Below are positions 26,191 to 33,968 of a stretch of DNA of 64,000 nucleotides, piece after piece. Numbering within the stretch: the first letter of the stretch is position 1; every line of letters begins with the position of its first letter. Source of the stretch: Rhodovarius crocodyli (lineage in GTDB: Bacteria; Pseudomonadota; Alphaproteobacteria; Acetobacterales; Acetobacteraceae); assembly GCF_004005855.1 (NCBI RefSeq), contig NZ_SACL01000003.1, forward strand, positions 550,277-614,276, read 5' to 3'. The translations under genes were made by a program, and so were the position numbers. Below the pieces are notes generated by a model. The model saw only the letters and a program-made list of their open reading frames with translations. It made no database searches and was not told the DNA's origin.

Positions 26191-28974
26191 TCAGATCCCC
26201 ATGACTTCACGCCAGTGGCGGTACATGGCGCGGATGGCGGATTCGGAGATGAGGGTGTCCGAGGTGCCCTCGGGTGTCGCGGGGTCCAGGGCGACGTAGT
26301 GTTCGCCGTCCGGCACGCGCAGCATGCCGTCCTGGACGAACTTCATGGCCTCATTGTCCTCCAGGCCCAGGAAGCCGGCGGGGCCCATCAGATTGCCCTG
26401 GCGCAGGCGGTGGGCGGTCATCTCGGGGGTGTCGCCCTCGAAGCCGAACATGGTCCATTTCATGATGAATTCGTTGGGGCCGGTCGGCACGATCTGGCGG
26501 ATGCCCAGCGTGTTCATCTCCCGCTGGACGATCAGGTTCGGCCAGATGGTGGACATCGTGACGGACCATTCGCTGTCGAATTCGTCGAAGAAATCCATCA
26601 TGCGCGGGTCTTCCAGCTTCATGCCGTCGTGGAAGGCGCGCATTTCCTTCTTGTCCTCCGCCGCGATCTTGGAGGGGTCGGATTTGGCGGAGCACATCAC
26701 CCCGTGGCGGCCGCTGGGGTCGGCCAGCATCAGGCTGCGGTTGCCGGCCACCAGCAGGCCGAAGGCGACCAGGAAGGTGTGCAGCAAGGTGGCGTGATAC
26801 GGGTCCTTCAGGTTCTCGTGATAGAGCTTCCAGTTACCCGGCAGGGTGTGGCGGTAGTGGCCCAGGATGACCAGCTTGCGGCCGTCGAAGGTCGCCTCGA
26901 ACTCGCGCATCACCTCGGCGCCCAGATAGTCCTGCAGGCTTTCCATGTCCTCGGCATAGCTGGCGAAGACGACGCCGCGATGGGTGGTCACGGCCAGCTT
27001 GCGGGGGCCGTGGTCCTCCACCTTGAAGTCGGCCGGCATGCCGCCCTTGCCGGCAGCCCCGCGCCGGAACGGCACGCCCTGCAGGTTACCCTTCAGGTCA
27101 TAGGTCCACTGGTGATAGGGGCAGACGAATTCCGGGACATTGCCCTTCAGCTCGCGGCAGAACTCGGCGGCGCGATGGGTGCAGCGGTTCTCGAACACAT
27201 TGATGCTGCCGTCCTCGGCGCGCGAGACCACGACGGGGGTGGGCCCCACATGGCTGCGGATATAGTCGCCGCTGTTCGGGATCTCTGATTCGAGCGCAAC
27301 GTAGTTCCAGGTGCGGCCCTTGAAGATGCGCTCCACCTCGCGCTCATAGATCCAGGGGTCGGTGTAGACCCAGTCCGGGATGCGGGTCAGGCCCTCGGCG
27401 GGCCAGGCATAGCGGCGGGAGAGGGTGAGGCCGCGGTTCTCCGCATGCGTGTCCATGGGCGGCTCCTCGGGCTCGTCGAGCCAGCGTGCTTGAGCAGGGA
27501 TGGTGAGGGATTTGCGCGCCGCATGAATGGCTGCGGCGTCGTTCAGCGCGATGATGGCGGTGGGTCGGCCTTCGGCGTCGGCGGTCCAGTAGCAGGCGCC
27601 GGACCGGGCCACGCGGTCTGTGGCCAGCGGCATGCCCAGCATCTGGATGTTCACGCCGAACTGGTCGGACCAGAACCAGGGGGTTCGTAGCGGGGCAGGG
27701 GCGGCACCTGCGATGGAGCGGCCGGCGGCGGCCCCGGAATCCTCGGCGAATTGCCAGCTTTCCAGCCGCCGGTCGGCACCGCGGATGGGCGCGGGATAGG
27801 CCGCGCAGTCGCCCGCCGCCCAGATGCCGGGGATGGAGGTGCGCCCGGCCTCGTCGATCGCGATGGCGCCGGCCTTCAGCCTGCAGCCGGCGGCGGTGGC
27901 CAGCGCGGTTTCCGGCTCCAGCCCCACGCCCACCAGCACGGCGTCAGCTTCGAAGAACTCGTCGCCGGTGGAGACCAGCAGGGCGGCGCCATGCTGTGCG
28001 ATGGACTGCACCGCCAGGCCGCGCCGCACCTCCACGCCATGGCTTTCGGCCAGCTGGCGGAAGGCCGCGCCGATGGGGGCGGGCAGCAGGCGGGCCATCA
28101 GCTCCGGCGCCTGTTCCAGCAGGGTGACGGCGACCCCCATCTTGCGCGCGGCGGAGGCCAGTTCGAGGCCGATGAAGCCGCCGCCGACCACGACCACGCG
28201 GCGTGCCTTGGCGAGGGCGTCGGCGATGCTGTCCGCGTCCTCTCGCGTGCGCAGATAATGCACGCCGCGCAGGTCGGCGCCCGGCACGGAAAGGCGCCGC
28301 GCCCGCCCGCCGGTCGCGATCAGCAGCGCGTCGTATTCCAGCACGGCGCCACCCGCGAGGGTGACACGGCCCCCGCCCAGGCTTTCGACCCGGCGGCCGA
28401 GATGCAGGTCGACCGATGTGGCCGCCGGGTCCAGGCAATCCGGGATGGCGGCGCCGGCGTCGAGCAGCGCCTCCTTCGACAAAGGCGGGCGCTCATAGGG
28501 CAGGTGGGGTTCCTCGCCCACCAGGGCGATCGGGCCGGCGAAACCTGCCTCCCGCGCTGCGCGGATGGCGGCGGCGGCGGCCTGGCCGGCGCCCACCACC
28601 ACCAGGCGGCGGGTGGCGTCATGCGGCTCTGCCTGGGGGGTGGCGGTGGGGGCGGCCCGGCCGGGCTGGTCGAGATCGACCCAGATCTCGTCGCCCCGCG
28701 TCTCGGCGGCATAGGTCGGCAAGTTACGGCTGAGCGGGGCGCAGAGCGCGCGCCCGCTGCGGACATCGAAACGCCCCTGATGCAGCGGGCACTCGATCTG
28801 CCCGTTCTCCAGGAAGCCGTCCTTCATGAAGGCGAGCGCGTGGGTGCAGACGCCATGGGTGGCGAAGACCTCGCCATTCAGGCGGTACAGTGCCACCTCA
28901 GTCTCACCAAGGCGCACGCCGATGACCTGGTTTTCCGCCAGCGCCCCGGCAGGCGCCGCCAATTGCCACGCCAT
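26191..28974 (-). CDS. Rieske ferredoxin - FAD reductase - oxygenase alpha subunit fusion
   Basis: 927 residues holding a whole ring-hydroxylating electron chain. Residues 1-107: Rieske ferredoxin with ligands Cys43, His45, Cys62, His65. Residues about 122-505: FAD/NAD(P) reductase (RLVVVGAGQAAAAAIRAA; VVVVGGGFIGLELAS; IPGIWAAGDCA). Residues 507-927: oxygenase alpha subunit with Rieske ligands Cys598, His600, Cys618, His621 and mononuclear iron site NLKDPYHATLLH (Asp724, His727, His732). These parts are normally two or three genes. An internal ATG at codon 507 (27454-27456) has GAGGAG six bases upstream, so a separate 421-residue alpha subunit may also be made. GGAGG precedes the first ATG. 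The aromatic substrate is unknown. Confidence 0.9.
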   Translation of the reverse strand: MAWQLAAPAGALAENQVIGVRLGETEVALYRLNGEVFATHGVCTHALAFMKDGFLENGQIECPLHQGRFDVRSGRALCAPLSRNLPTYAAETRGDEIWVDLDQPGRAAPTATPQAEPHDATRRLVVVGAGQAAAAAIRAAREAGFAGPIALVGEEPHLPYERPPLSKEALLDAGAAIPDCLDPAATSVDLHLGRRVESLGGGRVTLAGGAVLEYDALLIATGGRARRLSVPGADLRGVHYLRTREDADSIADALAKARRVVVVGGGFIGLELASAARKMGVAVTLLEQAPELMARLLPAPIGAAFRQLAESHGVEVRRGLAVQSIAQHGAALLVSTGDEFFEADAVLVGVGLEPETALATAAGCRLKAGAIAIDEAGRTSIPGIWAAGDCAAYPAPIRGADRRLESWQFAEDSGAAAGRSIAGAAPAPLRTPWFWSDQFGVNIQMLGMPLATDRVARSGACYWTADAEGRPTAIIALNDAAAIHAARKSLTIPAQARWLDEPEEPPMDTHAENRGLTLSRRYAWPAEGLTRIPDWVYTDPWIYEREVERIFKGRTWNYVALESEIPNSGDYIRSHVGPTPVVVSRAEDGSINVFENRCTHRAAEFCRELKGNVPEFVCPYHQWTYDLKGNLQGVPFRRGAAGKGGMPADFKVEDHGPRKLAVTTHRGVVFASYAEDMESLQDYLGAEVMREFEATFDGRKLVILGHYRHTLPGNWKLYHENLKDPYHATLLHTFLVAFGLLVAGNRSLMLADPSGRHGVMCSAKSDPSKIAAEDKKEMRAFHDGMKLEDPRMMDFFDEFDSEWSVTMSTIWPNLIVQREMNTLGIRQIVPTGPNEFIMKWTMFGFEGDTPEMTAHRLRQGNLMGPAGFLGLEDNEAMKFVQDGMLRVPDGEHYVALDPATPEGTSDTLISESAIRAMYRHWREVMGI
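27454..27468 (-). promoter_or_regulatory. internal ribosome-binding site and start for free oxygenase alpha subunit
   Basis: On the minus strand GAGGAG (complement of 27463-27468) lies six bases before an in-frame ATG (27454-27456) exactly at the border between the reductase and alpha-subunit domains. It looks like the retained start of a once separate gene. Confidence 0.55.
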
Positions 28975-29000
28975 GCGCGGCCCTCCGTGCTTGCCCCTAG

Positions 29001-29020
29001 ATGCTCAGTATATTGAGCAT
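29001..29020. promoter_or_regulatory. palindromic operator upstream of the Rieske oxygenase operon
   Basis: ATGCTCAGTATATTGAGCAT: seven-base arms ATGCTCA/TGAGCAT around a six-base centre, 27 bases before the oxygenase start. A half-like site ATCCTCAGTATG follows at 29059-29070. No regulator gene is adjacent; a MarR-type protein is a candidate. Confidence 0.5.
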
Positions 29021-29108
29021 TTCGCCCCGGCGCTGCAACAGGCATTGCGCCGGGCCACATCCTCAGTATGCTGCCTAAACTGCACAACGGGATGGCAGAG
29101 AGGCAAGA

Positions 29109-29477
29109 ATGGCTCAGGAACCGCTCGCCCAGCGCGGCAACATTCTCCACATCTACGACTTCCACGTGAAGGACGGCTTCCAGGAGGAGTTCATCCGCCT
29201 GTTCGAAGAGTTCGACTACGGCGACGACAACCCCATGCACAAATCCCCCGCCCAGCGGAAGGACGGCGTGCTGTGCCAGGACGCGACGGACAAGACGCGC
29301 TTCTTCCTGATCGCCGAATGGGCCAGCATCGAGGAACACGCGGCCATCCTGCCGGTGCTGAAGGACATGAAGCCCGAATTCATCAAGTACATCGAAGGCG
29401 GCCCCGCGGCCTTCAAGCCGCGCTACGTCAACGTGGTGTCCTCCACGCCGGACGAGATCCTGAACAAGGCGGGGTAG
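29109..29477 (+). CDS. small dimeric alpha-beta barrel protein (ABM-like), function unknown
   Basis: 122 residues. ILHIYDFHVKDGFQEEFIRLFEEF, then TRFFLIAEWASIEEHAAIL and a C-terminal PRYVNVVSS strand have the beta-alpha-beta-beta pattern of antibiotic-biosynthesis-monooxygenase-like domains, but I cannot assign a family with certainty. It is divergent from the Rieske oxygenase operon and shares its 134-base regulatory gap, so it probably belongs to the same pathway. Its TAG stop opens element copy C. Confidence 0.65.
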   Translation: MAQEPLAQRGNILHIYDFHVKDGFQEEFIRLFEEFDYGDDNPMHKSPAQRKDGVLCQDATDKTRFFLIAEWASIEEHAAILPVLKDMKPEFIKYIEGGPAAFKPRYVNVVSSTPDEILNKAG

Positions 29478-29725
29478 GGCGCGCTCCGGGGCTTTGCCCC
29501 GGGCCCCCCCACCGAGGGGCTCCGCCCTCTGGACACCCGCCAAGGGTCGTAACGACCCTTGGAACCCATGCGTCAACTGAAAAAGCCGGAGGGGGACGAT
29601 GTCCCCTTCCGGCTTTTTCAGTCCCCGGTTTCCAAGGGCCTTTCGGCCTTTGGCGGGGTGCCGAGGGGCAGAGCCCCTCGGTGGGGGGGCCGGGGGCAAG
29701 GCCCCCGGAGAGCGCCCTTGCCAGC
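29478..29725. repeat. palindromic intergenic element, copy C (inverted orientation, divergent stem)
   Basis: Same module set as copy B read in the opposite direction: CCGGGGC/GCCCCGG 29486-29502; GAGGGGC/GCCCTC 29514-29529; CCAAGGGTC/GACCCTTGG 29540-29562; a 21-bp stem 29577-29597 with 29601-29621 (begins CTGAAAAAGCCGG, one G-U pair, three-base loop); CCAAGGGCC/GGCCTTTGG 29632-29653; CCGAGGGGC/GCCCCTCGG 29661-29681; CCGGGGGC/GCCCCCGG 29690-29708. Outer arms AGGGCGC...CTCCGGGG and their complement enclose it (29476-29718). The stem sequence differs from copies B, D and E yet stays paired. Confidence 0.8.
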
Positions 29726-30484
29726 CTAGTGCGAGAACCGCCGCGTGCCGCCGTCCACGTGGATCACCTGGCCGGTGATGTAGCGGGCGCGCGGAGAGGC
29801 CAGGAACGCCACCAGCACGGCCAGGTCCTCGGGTTCGCCGATATAGCCCACGGGCACCTGGGTTTCGGCCCAGGCGCGGCGGGCTTCTTCCGTGGGCATG
29901 ATGCGGTTGTCGATCTGCTCGGAGTGGATGCGTCCGGGCGGGATGGAATTCACTGTGATGCCGTCGCGGCCGAGCTGGCGCGACAGGGCCTTGGCCCAGA
30001 TGTGCACCGCGCCGTTGGGCGCGTTGGCGGCGTTGACGTTGTGGGGCTCATCCTGGCCGGTCAGGTTGATGATGCGGCCGTACTGGCGTTCCTGCATGGC
30101 GGGCACCAGGGCGTGGGTGATGCGCAGCCCGGCGTGGAAGTTCAGCTCCATGGCTTCGGCCCAGACCTCGGGCGCGCCCAGGTCGGGCTGGGGGCGGCTG
30201 CCGCCGGCGTTGTTCACCAGGATGTCGCAGCAGCCGAAGCGTTCCAGCACCGCGTCGCGGATGCGCGTGGCGGCGGTGGGGTCGGTGATGTCTTCCTGAA
30301 TGATCAGGGGCTCGGCGGCGGCGGGCAGTTCGGCGGCCAGGCTTTCCAGCAGGGGGCGGCGGCGGCCCAGAATGGCCAGCTTGCAGCCTTCCTCGGCCAG
30401 CATCTTCGCGATGGTGCGGCCCAGCCCCGCCGATGCCCCGGTGACGAGCGCCACGCGCCCTTGCAGCTTCAGATCCATGGCCAA
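29726..30484 (-). CDS. short-chain dehydrogenase/reductase with atypical active site
   Basis: 252 residues. Rossmann motif [20 protein letters not shown] at 91-94, and C-terminal [14 protein letters not shown] are classical SDR. The catalytic YxxxK is not normal: Lys165 is present ([11 protein letters not shown]), but position 161 is His (codon cac) instead of Tyr, and the Ser position appears as Thr142. Either another residue acts as acid/base, or the protein does a different reaction. It lies beyond element C from the ABM-like gene; a role in dihydrodiol oxidation after the Rieske oxygenase is possible but only inferred. The second ATG (30478) is also a credible start. Confidence 0.82.
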   Translation of the reverse strand: MAMDLKLQGRVALVTGASAGLGRTIAKMLAEEGCKLAILGRRRPLLESLAAELPAAAEPLIIQEDITDPTAATRIRDAVLERFGCCDILVNNAGGSRPQPDLGAPEVWAEAMELNFHAGLRITHALVPAMQERQYGRIINLTGQDEPHNVNAANAPNGAVHIWAKALSRQLGRDGITVNSIPPGRIHSEQIDNRIMPTEEARRAWAETQVPVGYIGEPEDLAVLVAFLASPRARYITGQVIHVDGGTRRFSH

Positions 30485-30490
30485 CCCCCG

Positions 30491-30525
30491 AATAGAAAAC
30501 GCCCCGGAGGTTGCCCTCCGAGGCG
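30491..30525 (-). terminator. intrinsic terminator of tctCBA
   Basis: Read on the minus strand: CGCCTCGGAGG, loop, CCTCCGGGGCG with one G-U pair, followed by TTTTCTATT. It lies 25 bases after the tctA stop. Confidence 0.75.
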
Positions 30526-30550
30526 TCGGTTGTGAACCGGGTTGGTCGAG

Positions 30551-32053
30551 TTACTCGGCCATCGCGGCGTTCTTGCCCTTGCGCAGGGAGGGCAGGGCCA
30601 TCGCCAGCAGGGCGGCGGCACCGATGCCCAGCAGCGTGGCCGAGATCGGACGCTGCAGGAACACCATGGCGTCGCCACGGGACAGCAGCATCGCGCGGCG
30701 CAGGTGCTCTTCCATCATCGGGCCCAGCACGAAGCCGATCAGAAGCGGGGCGGCTTCCATGCGCAGCTTGTTGCAGAGGTAGCCGAAGACGGAGAACAGG
30801 ATCGTCATGTACACGTCGAACACGTTGTTGTTCAGCGAGTACACACCGATCGAGCAGAACACCAGGATCGACGGGTACATGTACTTGTAGGGAACCTTCA
30901 GCAGGCTGACCCACATGCCGATCATCGGCAGGTTGATCACCAGCAGCATCAGGTTACCGACCCACATGGACGCGATCAGGCCCCAGAACAGGTCCGGCTG
31001 GGCCTCCACCATGCGGGGGCCGGGCTGGATGCCCTGGATGATCAGCGCGCCGACCATCAGCGCCATCACGGCGTTGGACGGGATGCCCAGCGTCAGCAGC
31101 GGGATGAAGCTGGTCTGCGCGGCCGCGTTGTTCGCGGACTCGGGACCGGCCACGCCCTCGATGGCGCCATTGCCGAACTGGTGGCGATAGCGGGAGAGCT
31201 TGCGCTCCATCATGTAGCTGCCGAAGGCCGCGAGCGACGCACCGCCACCCGGCAGGATGCCGAGCACGGAGCCCACCACCGTGCCGCGAAGCACCGGGGC
31301 GATGGAGCGCTTGAACTCCTCACGGGTCAGGTACAGGCTGCCCACCTTGGTGCTGAGCACCGAGCGGGCTTCCGGGCGTTCCAGGTTCAGCACGATCTCG
31401 GCGATGCCGAACATGCCCATGGCGACCGGCACGAAGCCGATGCCGTCGGACAGCTCAGGGATGCCGAAGGTGAAGCGCTGCTGACCCGTCTGCACGTCCG
31501 TGCCGACCAGGCCGAGCGCCACACCCACGACCACCATGCCGATGGCCTTCACGATGGAGCCCTGCGCCAGCACCGAGGCGATGATCAGGCCGAGCAGCAT
31601 CAGCGAGAAGTAGTCGGCCGGGCCGAAGGACAGCGCCACCTGCGTCAGCAGCGGGCCGGAGGCCGCCACCAGCACCGTGGCGACGGTGCCCGCGAAGAAG
31701 CTGCCGAGGGCCGCGGTGGTCAGCGCGGCACCCGCGCGACCGTTGCGGGCCATCTTGTAGCCTTCGAGCGTCGTCACGACCGAGGAGACCTCACCCGGCA
31801 GGTTCAGCAGGATGGCGGTCGTGGAACCGCCGTACTGAGCGCCGTAGAAGATGCCCGCGAGCATGATGATGGCGGTGGTCGCCGACATGCCGAAGGTGAT
31901 GGGCAGCAGCAGCGAGATGGTGGCCACCGGGCCGATGCCCGGCAGCACGCCGATGGCCGTGCCGATCAGTGCGCCGAGGAGCGCTGCGCCGAGGTTGGTG
32001 AAGCTGATCGCCACACCGAAACCATGCGCGAGGTTACCGATAAGAGTTTCCAT
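30551..32053 (-). CDS. tctA: tripartite tricarboxylate transporter large membrane subunit TctA
   Basis: 500 residues, about twelve hydrophobic segments. TctA family blocks: LIGTAIGVLPGIGPVATISLLLPITFGMSATTAIIMLAGIFYGAQYGGSTTAILLNLPGE (read as separate short motifs GVLPGIGP, YGAQYGGSTTAILLN), then GILPGGGASLAAFGSYMMER, EGVAGPESANNAAA and FIPLLTLGIPSNAVMALM. It is the ion-coupled permease that takes ligand from the periplasmic TctC. Third gene of tctC-tctB-tctA on the minus strand, 10 bases after tctB. Confidence 0.96.
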   Translation of the reverse strand: METLIGNLAHGFGVAISFTNLGAALLGALIGTAIGVLPGIGPVATISLLLPITFGMSATTAIIMLAGIFYGAQYGGSTTAILLNLPGEVSSVVTTLEGYKMARNGRAGAALTTAALGSFFAGTVATVLVAASGPLLTQVALSFGPADYFSLMLLGLIIASVLAQGSIVKAIGMVVVGVALGLVGTDVQTGQQRFTFGIPELSDGIGFVPVAMGMFGIAEIVLNLERPEARSVLSTKVGSLYLTREEFKRSIAPVLRGTVVGSVLGILPGGGASLAAFGSYMMERKLSRYRHQFGNGAIEGVAGPESANNAAAQTSFIPLLTLGIPSNAVMALMVGALIIQGIQPGPRMVEAQPDLFWGLIASMWVGNLMLLVINLPMIGMWVSLLKVPYKYMYPSILVFCSIGVYSLNNNVFDVYMTILFSVFGYLCNKLRMEAAPLLIGFVLGPMMEEHLRRAMLLSRGDAMVFLQRPISATLLGIGAAALLAMALPSLRKGKNAAMAE

Positions 32054-32063
32054 GAACGTTCCC

Positions 32064-32666
32064 TCAGCCGGTCGGCCACAGGTTCACGCGGATATCCAGC
32101 TCGTAGATGAACACGAACCAGCACAGCGCGAGGAGAAACAGGGTGCACAGCAGGACGCCGAGAGGCTTGCTGGTGTGCTCACGCTCCGGCAGGCAGGAGG
32201 CGACGATGAGGCCGATCAGTGCCGCAAAGAAGCCAAATTGTTCCAGCAGAAGGGCGAAGATGGCCATGGAGACCATGATCATTCCCAGGAACCGCCAGCC
32301 CGGCGCGATGCTGAGCACCAGGAAGCCCACCAGGATGCCGCAGCCCAGCGAGTTGTAGCCGATGGCGAAGTAGCCACCCAGGCTGTGCAGCAGCCACCAG
32401 GCCGCGAAGCCCGCGACGATACCGCCGATGAAGGTGCCGATCTCGTCGGCCTTCCAGCGGTCCATCTTCTCGGGGCCGCTGGCGGTGCCGACCAGAACCA
32501 CGCCGACGCCAAGCGCGATCTGCAGCCAGAACACGAGCCAAGGCATGTAGCCGGGACCCATCCGGCGGGCGCTACCCATCGTGTGCTCGGTGTTCAGCCA
32601 GAGGCCGATCGCCGCGAGCACGATAAAGAACACGCCCGAGGCGATGTCCCGTTGATTGATTTTCAT
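32064..32666 (-). CDS. tctB: tripartite tricarboxylate transporter small membrane subunit TctB
   Basis: 200 residues, slightly longer than the 150-160 usual. Four to five hydrophobic helices (IASGVFFIVLAAIGLWL, GPGYMPWLVFWLQIALGVGVVLVG, CGILVGFLVL, GLIVASCLP, LLCTLFLLALCWFVFIY). The GPGYMPW motif is typical of TctB. It lies between tctC and tctA. Confidence 0.92.
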   Translation of the reverse strand: MKINQRDIASGVFFIVLAAIGLWLNTEHTMGSARRMGPGYMPWLVFWLQIALGVGVVLVGTASGPEKMDRWKADEIGTFIGGIVAGFAAWWLLHSLGGYFAIGYNSLGCGILVGFLVLSIAPGWRFLGMIMVSMAIFALLLEQFGFFAALIGLIVASCLPEREHTSKPLGVLLCTLFLLALCWFVFIYELDIRVNLWPTG

Positions 32667-32699
32667 CCTTTAGCCTTTCCCAGACCATCCAGCCCAAGG

Positions 32700-32735
32700 G
32701 AGCGCATCCCGCAATTGGAGGATGCGCCCGCTCGG
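32700..32735 (-). promoter_or_regulatory. stem-loop between tctC and tctB
   Basis: GCGCATCC and GGATGCGC form a stem around a nine-base loop within the 170-base gap. It is suited to partial termination or 3'-end protection, so that the receptor is made in excess over the permease. Confidence 0.4.
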
Positions 32736-32836
32736 GCTTAGCGGGTTTGCGCCATCATGCAAATCGTCTTGCGCGCGTCCAGCCCCAAGCGCAATGGGAT
32801 TGCGAAAACCCATGCTGCGCCGCAACATTAAAAGGA

Positions 32837-33823
32837 CTATTCCACACGGGCGCCGGAGGCTCTCACCACCGGACCCCACTTGTCCAGTTCGCGCCGCACA
32901 AATTCTTGGAATTCAGAGGCCTGCATCGCCTGCGCGGTGCCGCCGAGATCCCTGAACCGAAGCTGAATGTCTGGTTGGGACAAGATCGAACTCACCTCTC
33001 GGTTGAGGCGCTCTACAACCGCAGGCTGCATGCCCGCGGGGCCCGAAAGTCCGAACCAGCTGGTGCTCGCCAGGTCATAGCCCTGTTCACGCAGGGTCGG
33101 GATGTCCGGGAACAGGGGATGGCGCTCGGGACTCGCCATCCCGATGGCCCGGACGGAGCCCTGTCGCAGATGCGAAACGGATGAGGGCAGGCTGTCGCTC
33201 ATCAGCGGCACCTGGCCGGCCAGGACCGCCGTCATGGCCGGGCCCGCGCCGCGGAACGGGATGTGGTTCACCGGCTTGCCCAGCAGCTGGCCCAGCATCA
33301 CGATCAGCATGTGGTTGGAGGAACCGACGCCGGAACTGGCCATGTCGATTCCCTCGGCCGCCGCGCGGTGCACCCGTGCCACATCGGCCATGGTGCGGAT
33401 TCCGCTGTCCTTGTTCGCGACGAATACCGAGGGGTTGGTCGTGATCATCGCGATGTGGGTGAAGTCCCGCATCACGTCATAGCGCAGGCCCGGATACAGG
33501 AAGGGAGCGATCGCCTGGCTGGCGATGTTGCTCAGCAATAGGGTCTGGCCATCAGGCGCGGATTGCTGGACGGCGATGCTGCCCACCGTCGCACCCGCAC
33601 CCGCGCGGTTGTCGATGGTGACGGCCGCGCCCAGCTTCTCCGACAGGGGCGTGGCGATCAGCCTGGCCACCAGGTCGGTGCTGCCGCCGGGCGCGAAGGG
33701 CACGATCAGCTTGATGGGGCCGTTCGGAAAGCCGCCCTGCGCGCGCGCCAGGGAAGGCGCCGACAGCAACGGCAGAACCAGGCCGGAACGGGCGAGGAGC
33801 CCACGGCGCGCGATCTTGGACAT
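32837..33823 (-). CDS. tctC: tripartite tricarboxylate transporter substrate-binding protein TctC (Bug family)
   Basis: 328 residues. Twin-Arg-like export signal (MSKIARRGLLARSGLVLPLLSAPSLARAQG). Bug blocks: IKLIVPFAPGGSTDLVARLIA, TIDNRAGAGATVGS, MASSGVGSSNHM, HIPFRGAGPAM and LFPDIPTLREQGYD. The only solute receptor in this window next to its TctA/TctB partners. GGGGAG lies 8 bases before the ATG. It is divergent from the M20 peptidase operon, whose products probably process the imported ligand. Confidence 0.94.
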   Translation of the reverse strand: MSKIARRGLLARSGLVLPLLSAPSLARAQGGFPNGPIKLIVPFAPGGSTDLVARLIATPLSEKLGAAVTIDNRAGAGATVGSIAVQQSAPDGQTLLLSNIASQAIAPFLYPGLRYDVMRDFTHIAMITTNPSVFVANKDSGIRTMADVARVHRAAAEGIDMASSGVGSSNHMLIVMLGQLLGKPVNHIPFRGAGPAMTAVLAGQVPLMSDSLPSSVSHLRQGSVRAIGMASPERHPLFPDIPTLREQGYDLASTSWFGLSGPAGMQPAVVERLNREVSSILSQPDIQLRFRDLGGTAQAMQASEFQEFVRRELDKWGPVVRASGARVE

Positions 33824-33968
33824 TGGGTTACTCCCCGATTTATGCGCAACCTATCGCAGTCCCAGCTTGTACGATCAACCCTGCAAGTGACGGCTTCGGT
33901 ATGACAATCTGGACTCCCGCCCCGAGGCGGCGGATACCCGGTGCCGGCATCACCGACGCGGGGCACCC
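33824..33968. promoter_or_regulatory. divergent promoter region tctC / M20 operon
   Basis: 145 bases serving both directions. It holds TTGTACGATCAA (imperfect dyad, near 33867) within a longer CTTG...CAAG frame, reminiscent of GntR/FadR-type sites. No clear -35/-10 pair could be chosen. Confidence 0.3.

Noticed and set aside
29577..29621. Ordinary rho-independent terminator
   Set aside because: The stem is long and perfect but is not followed by a T-tract on either strand, and it is embedded in the larger element.
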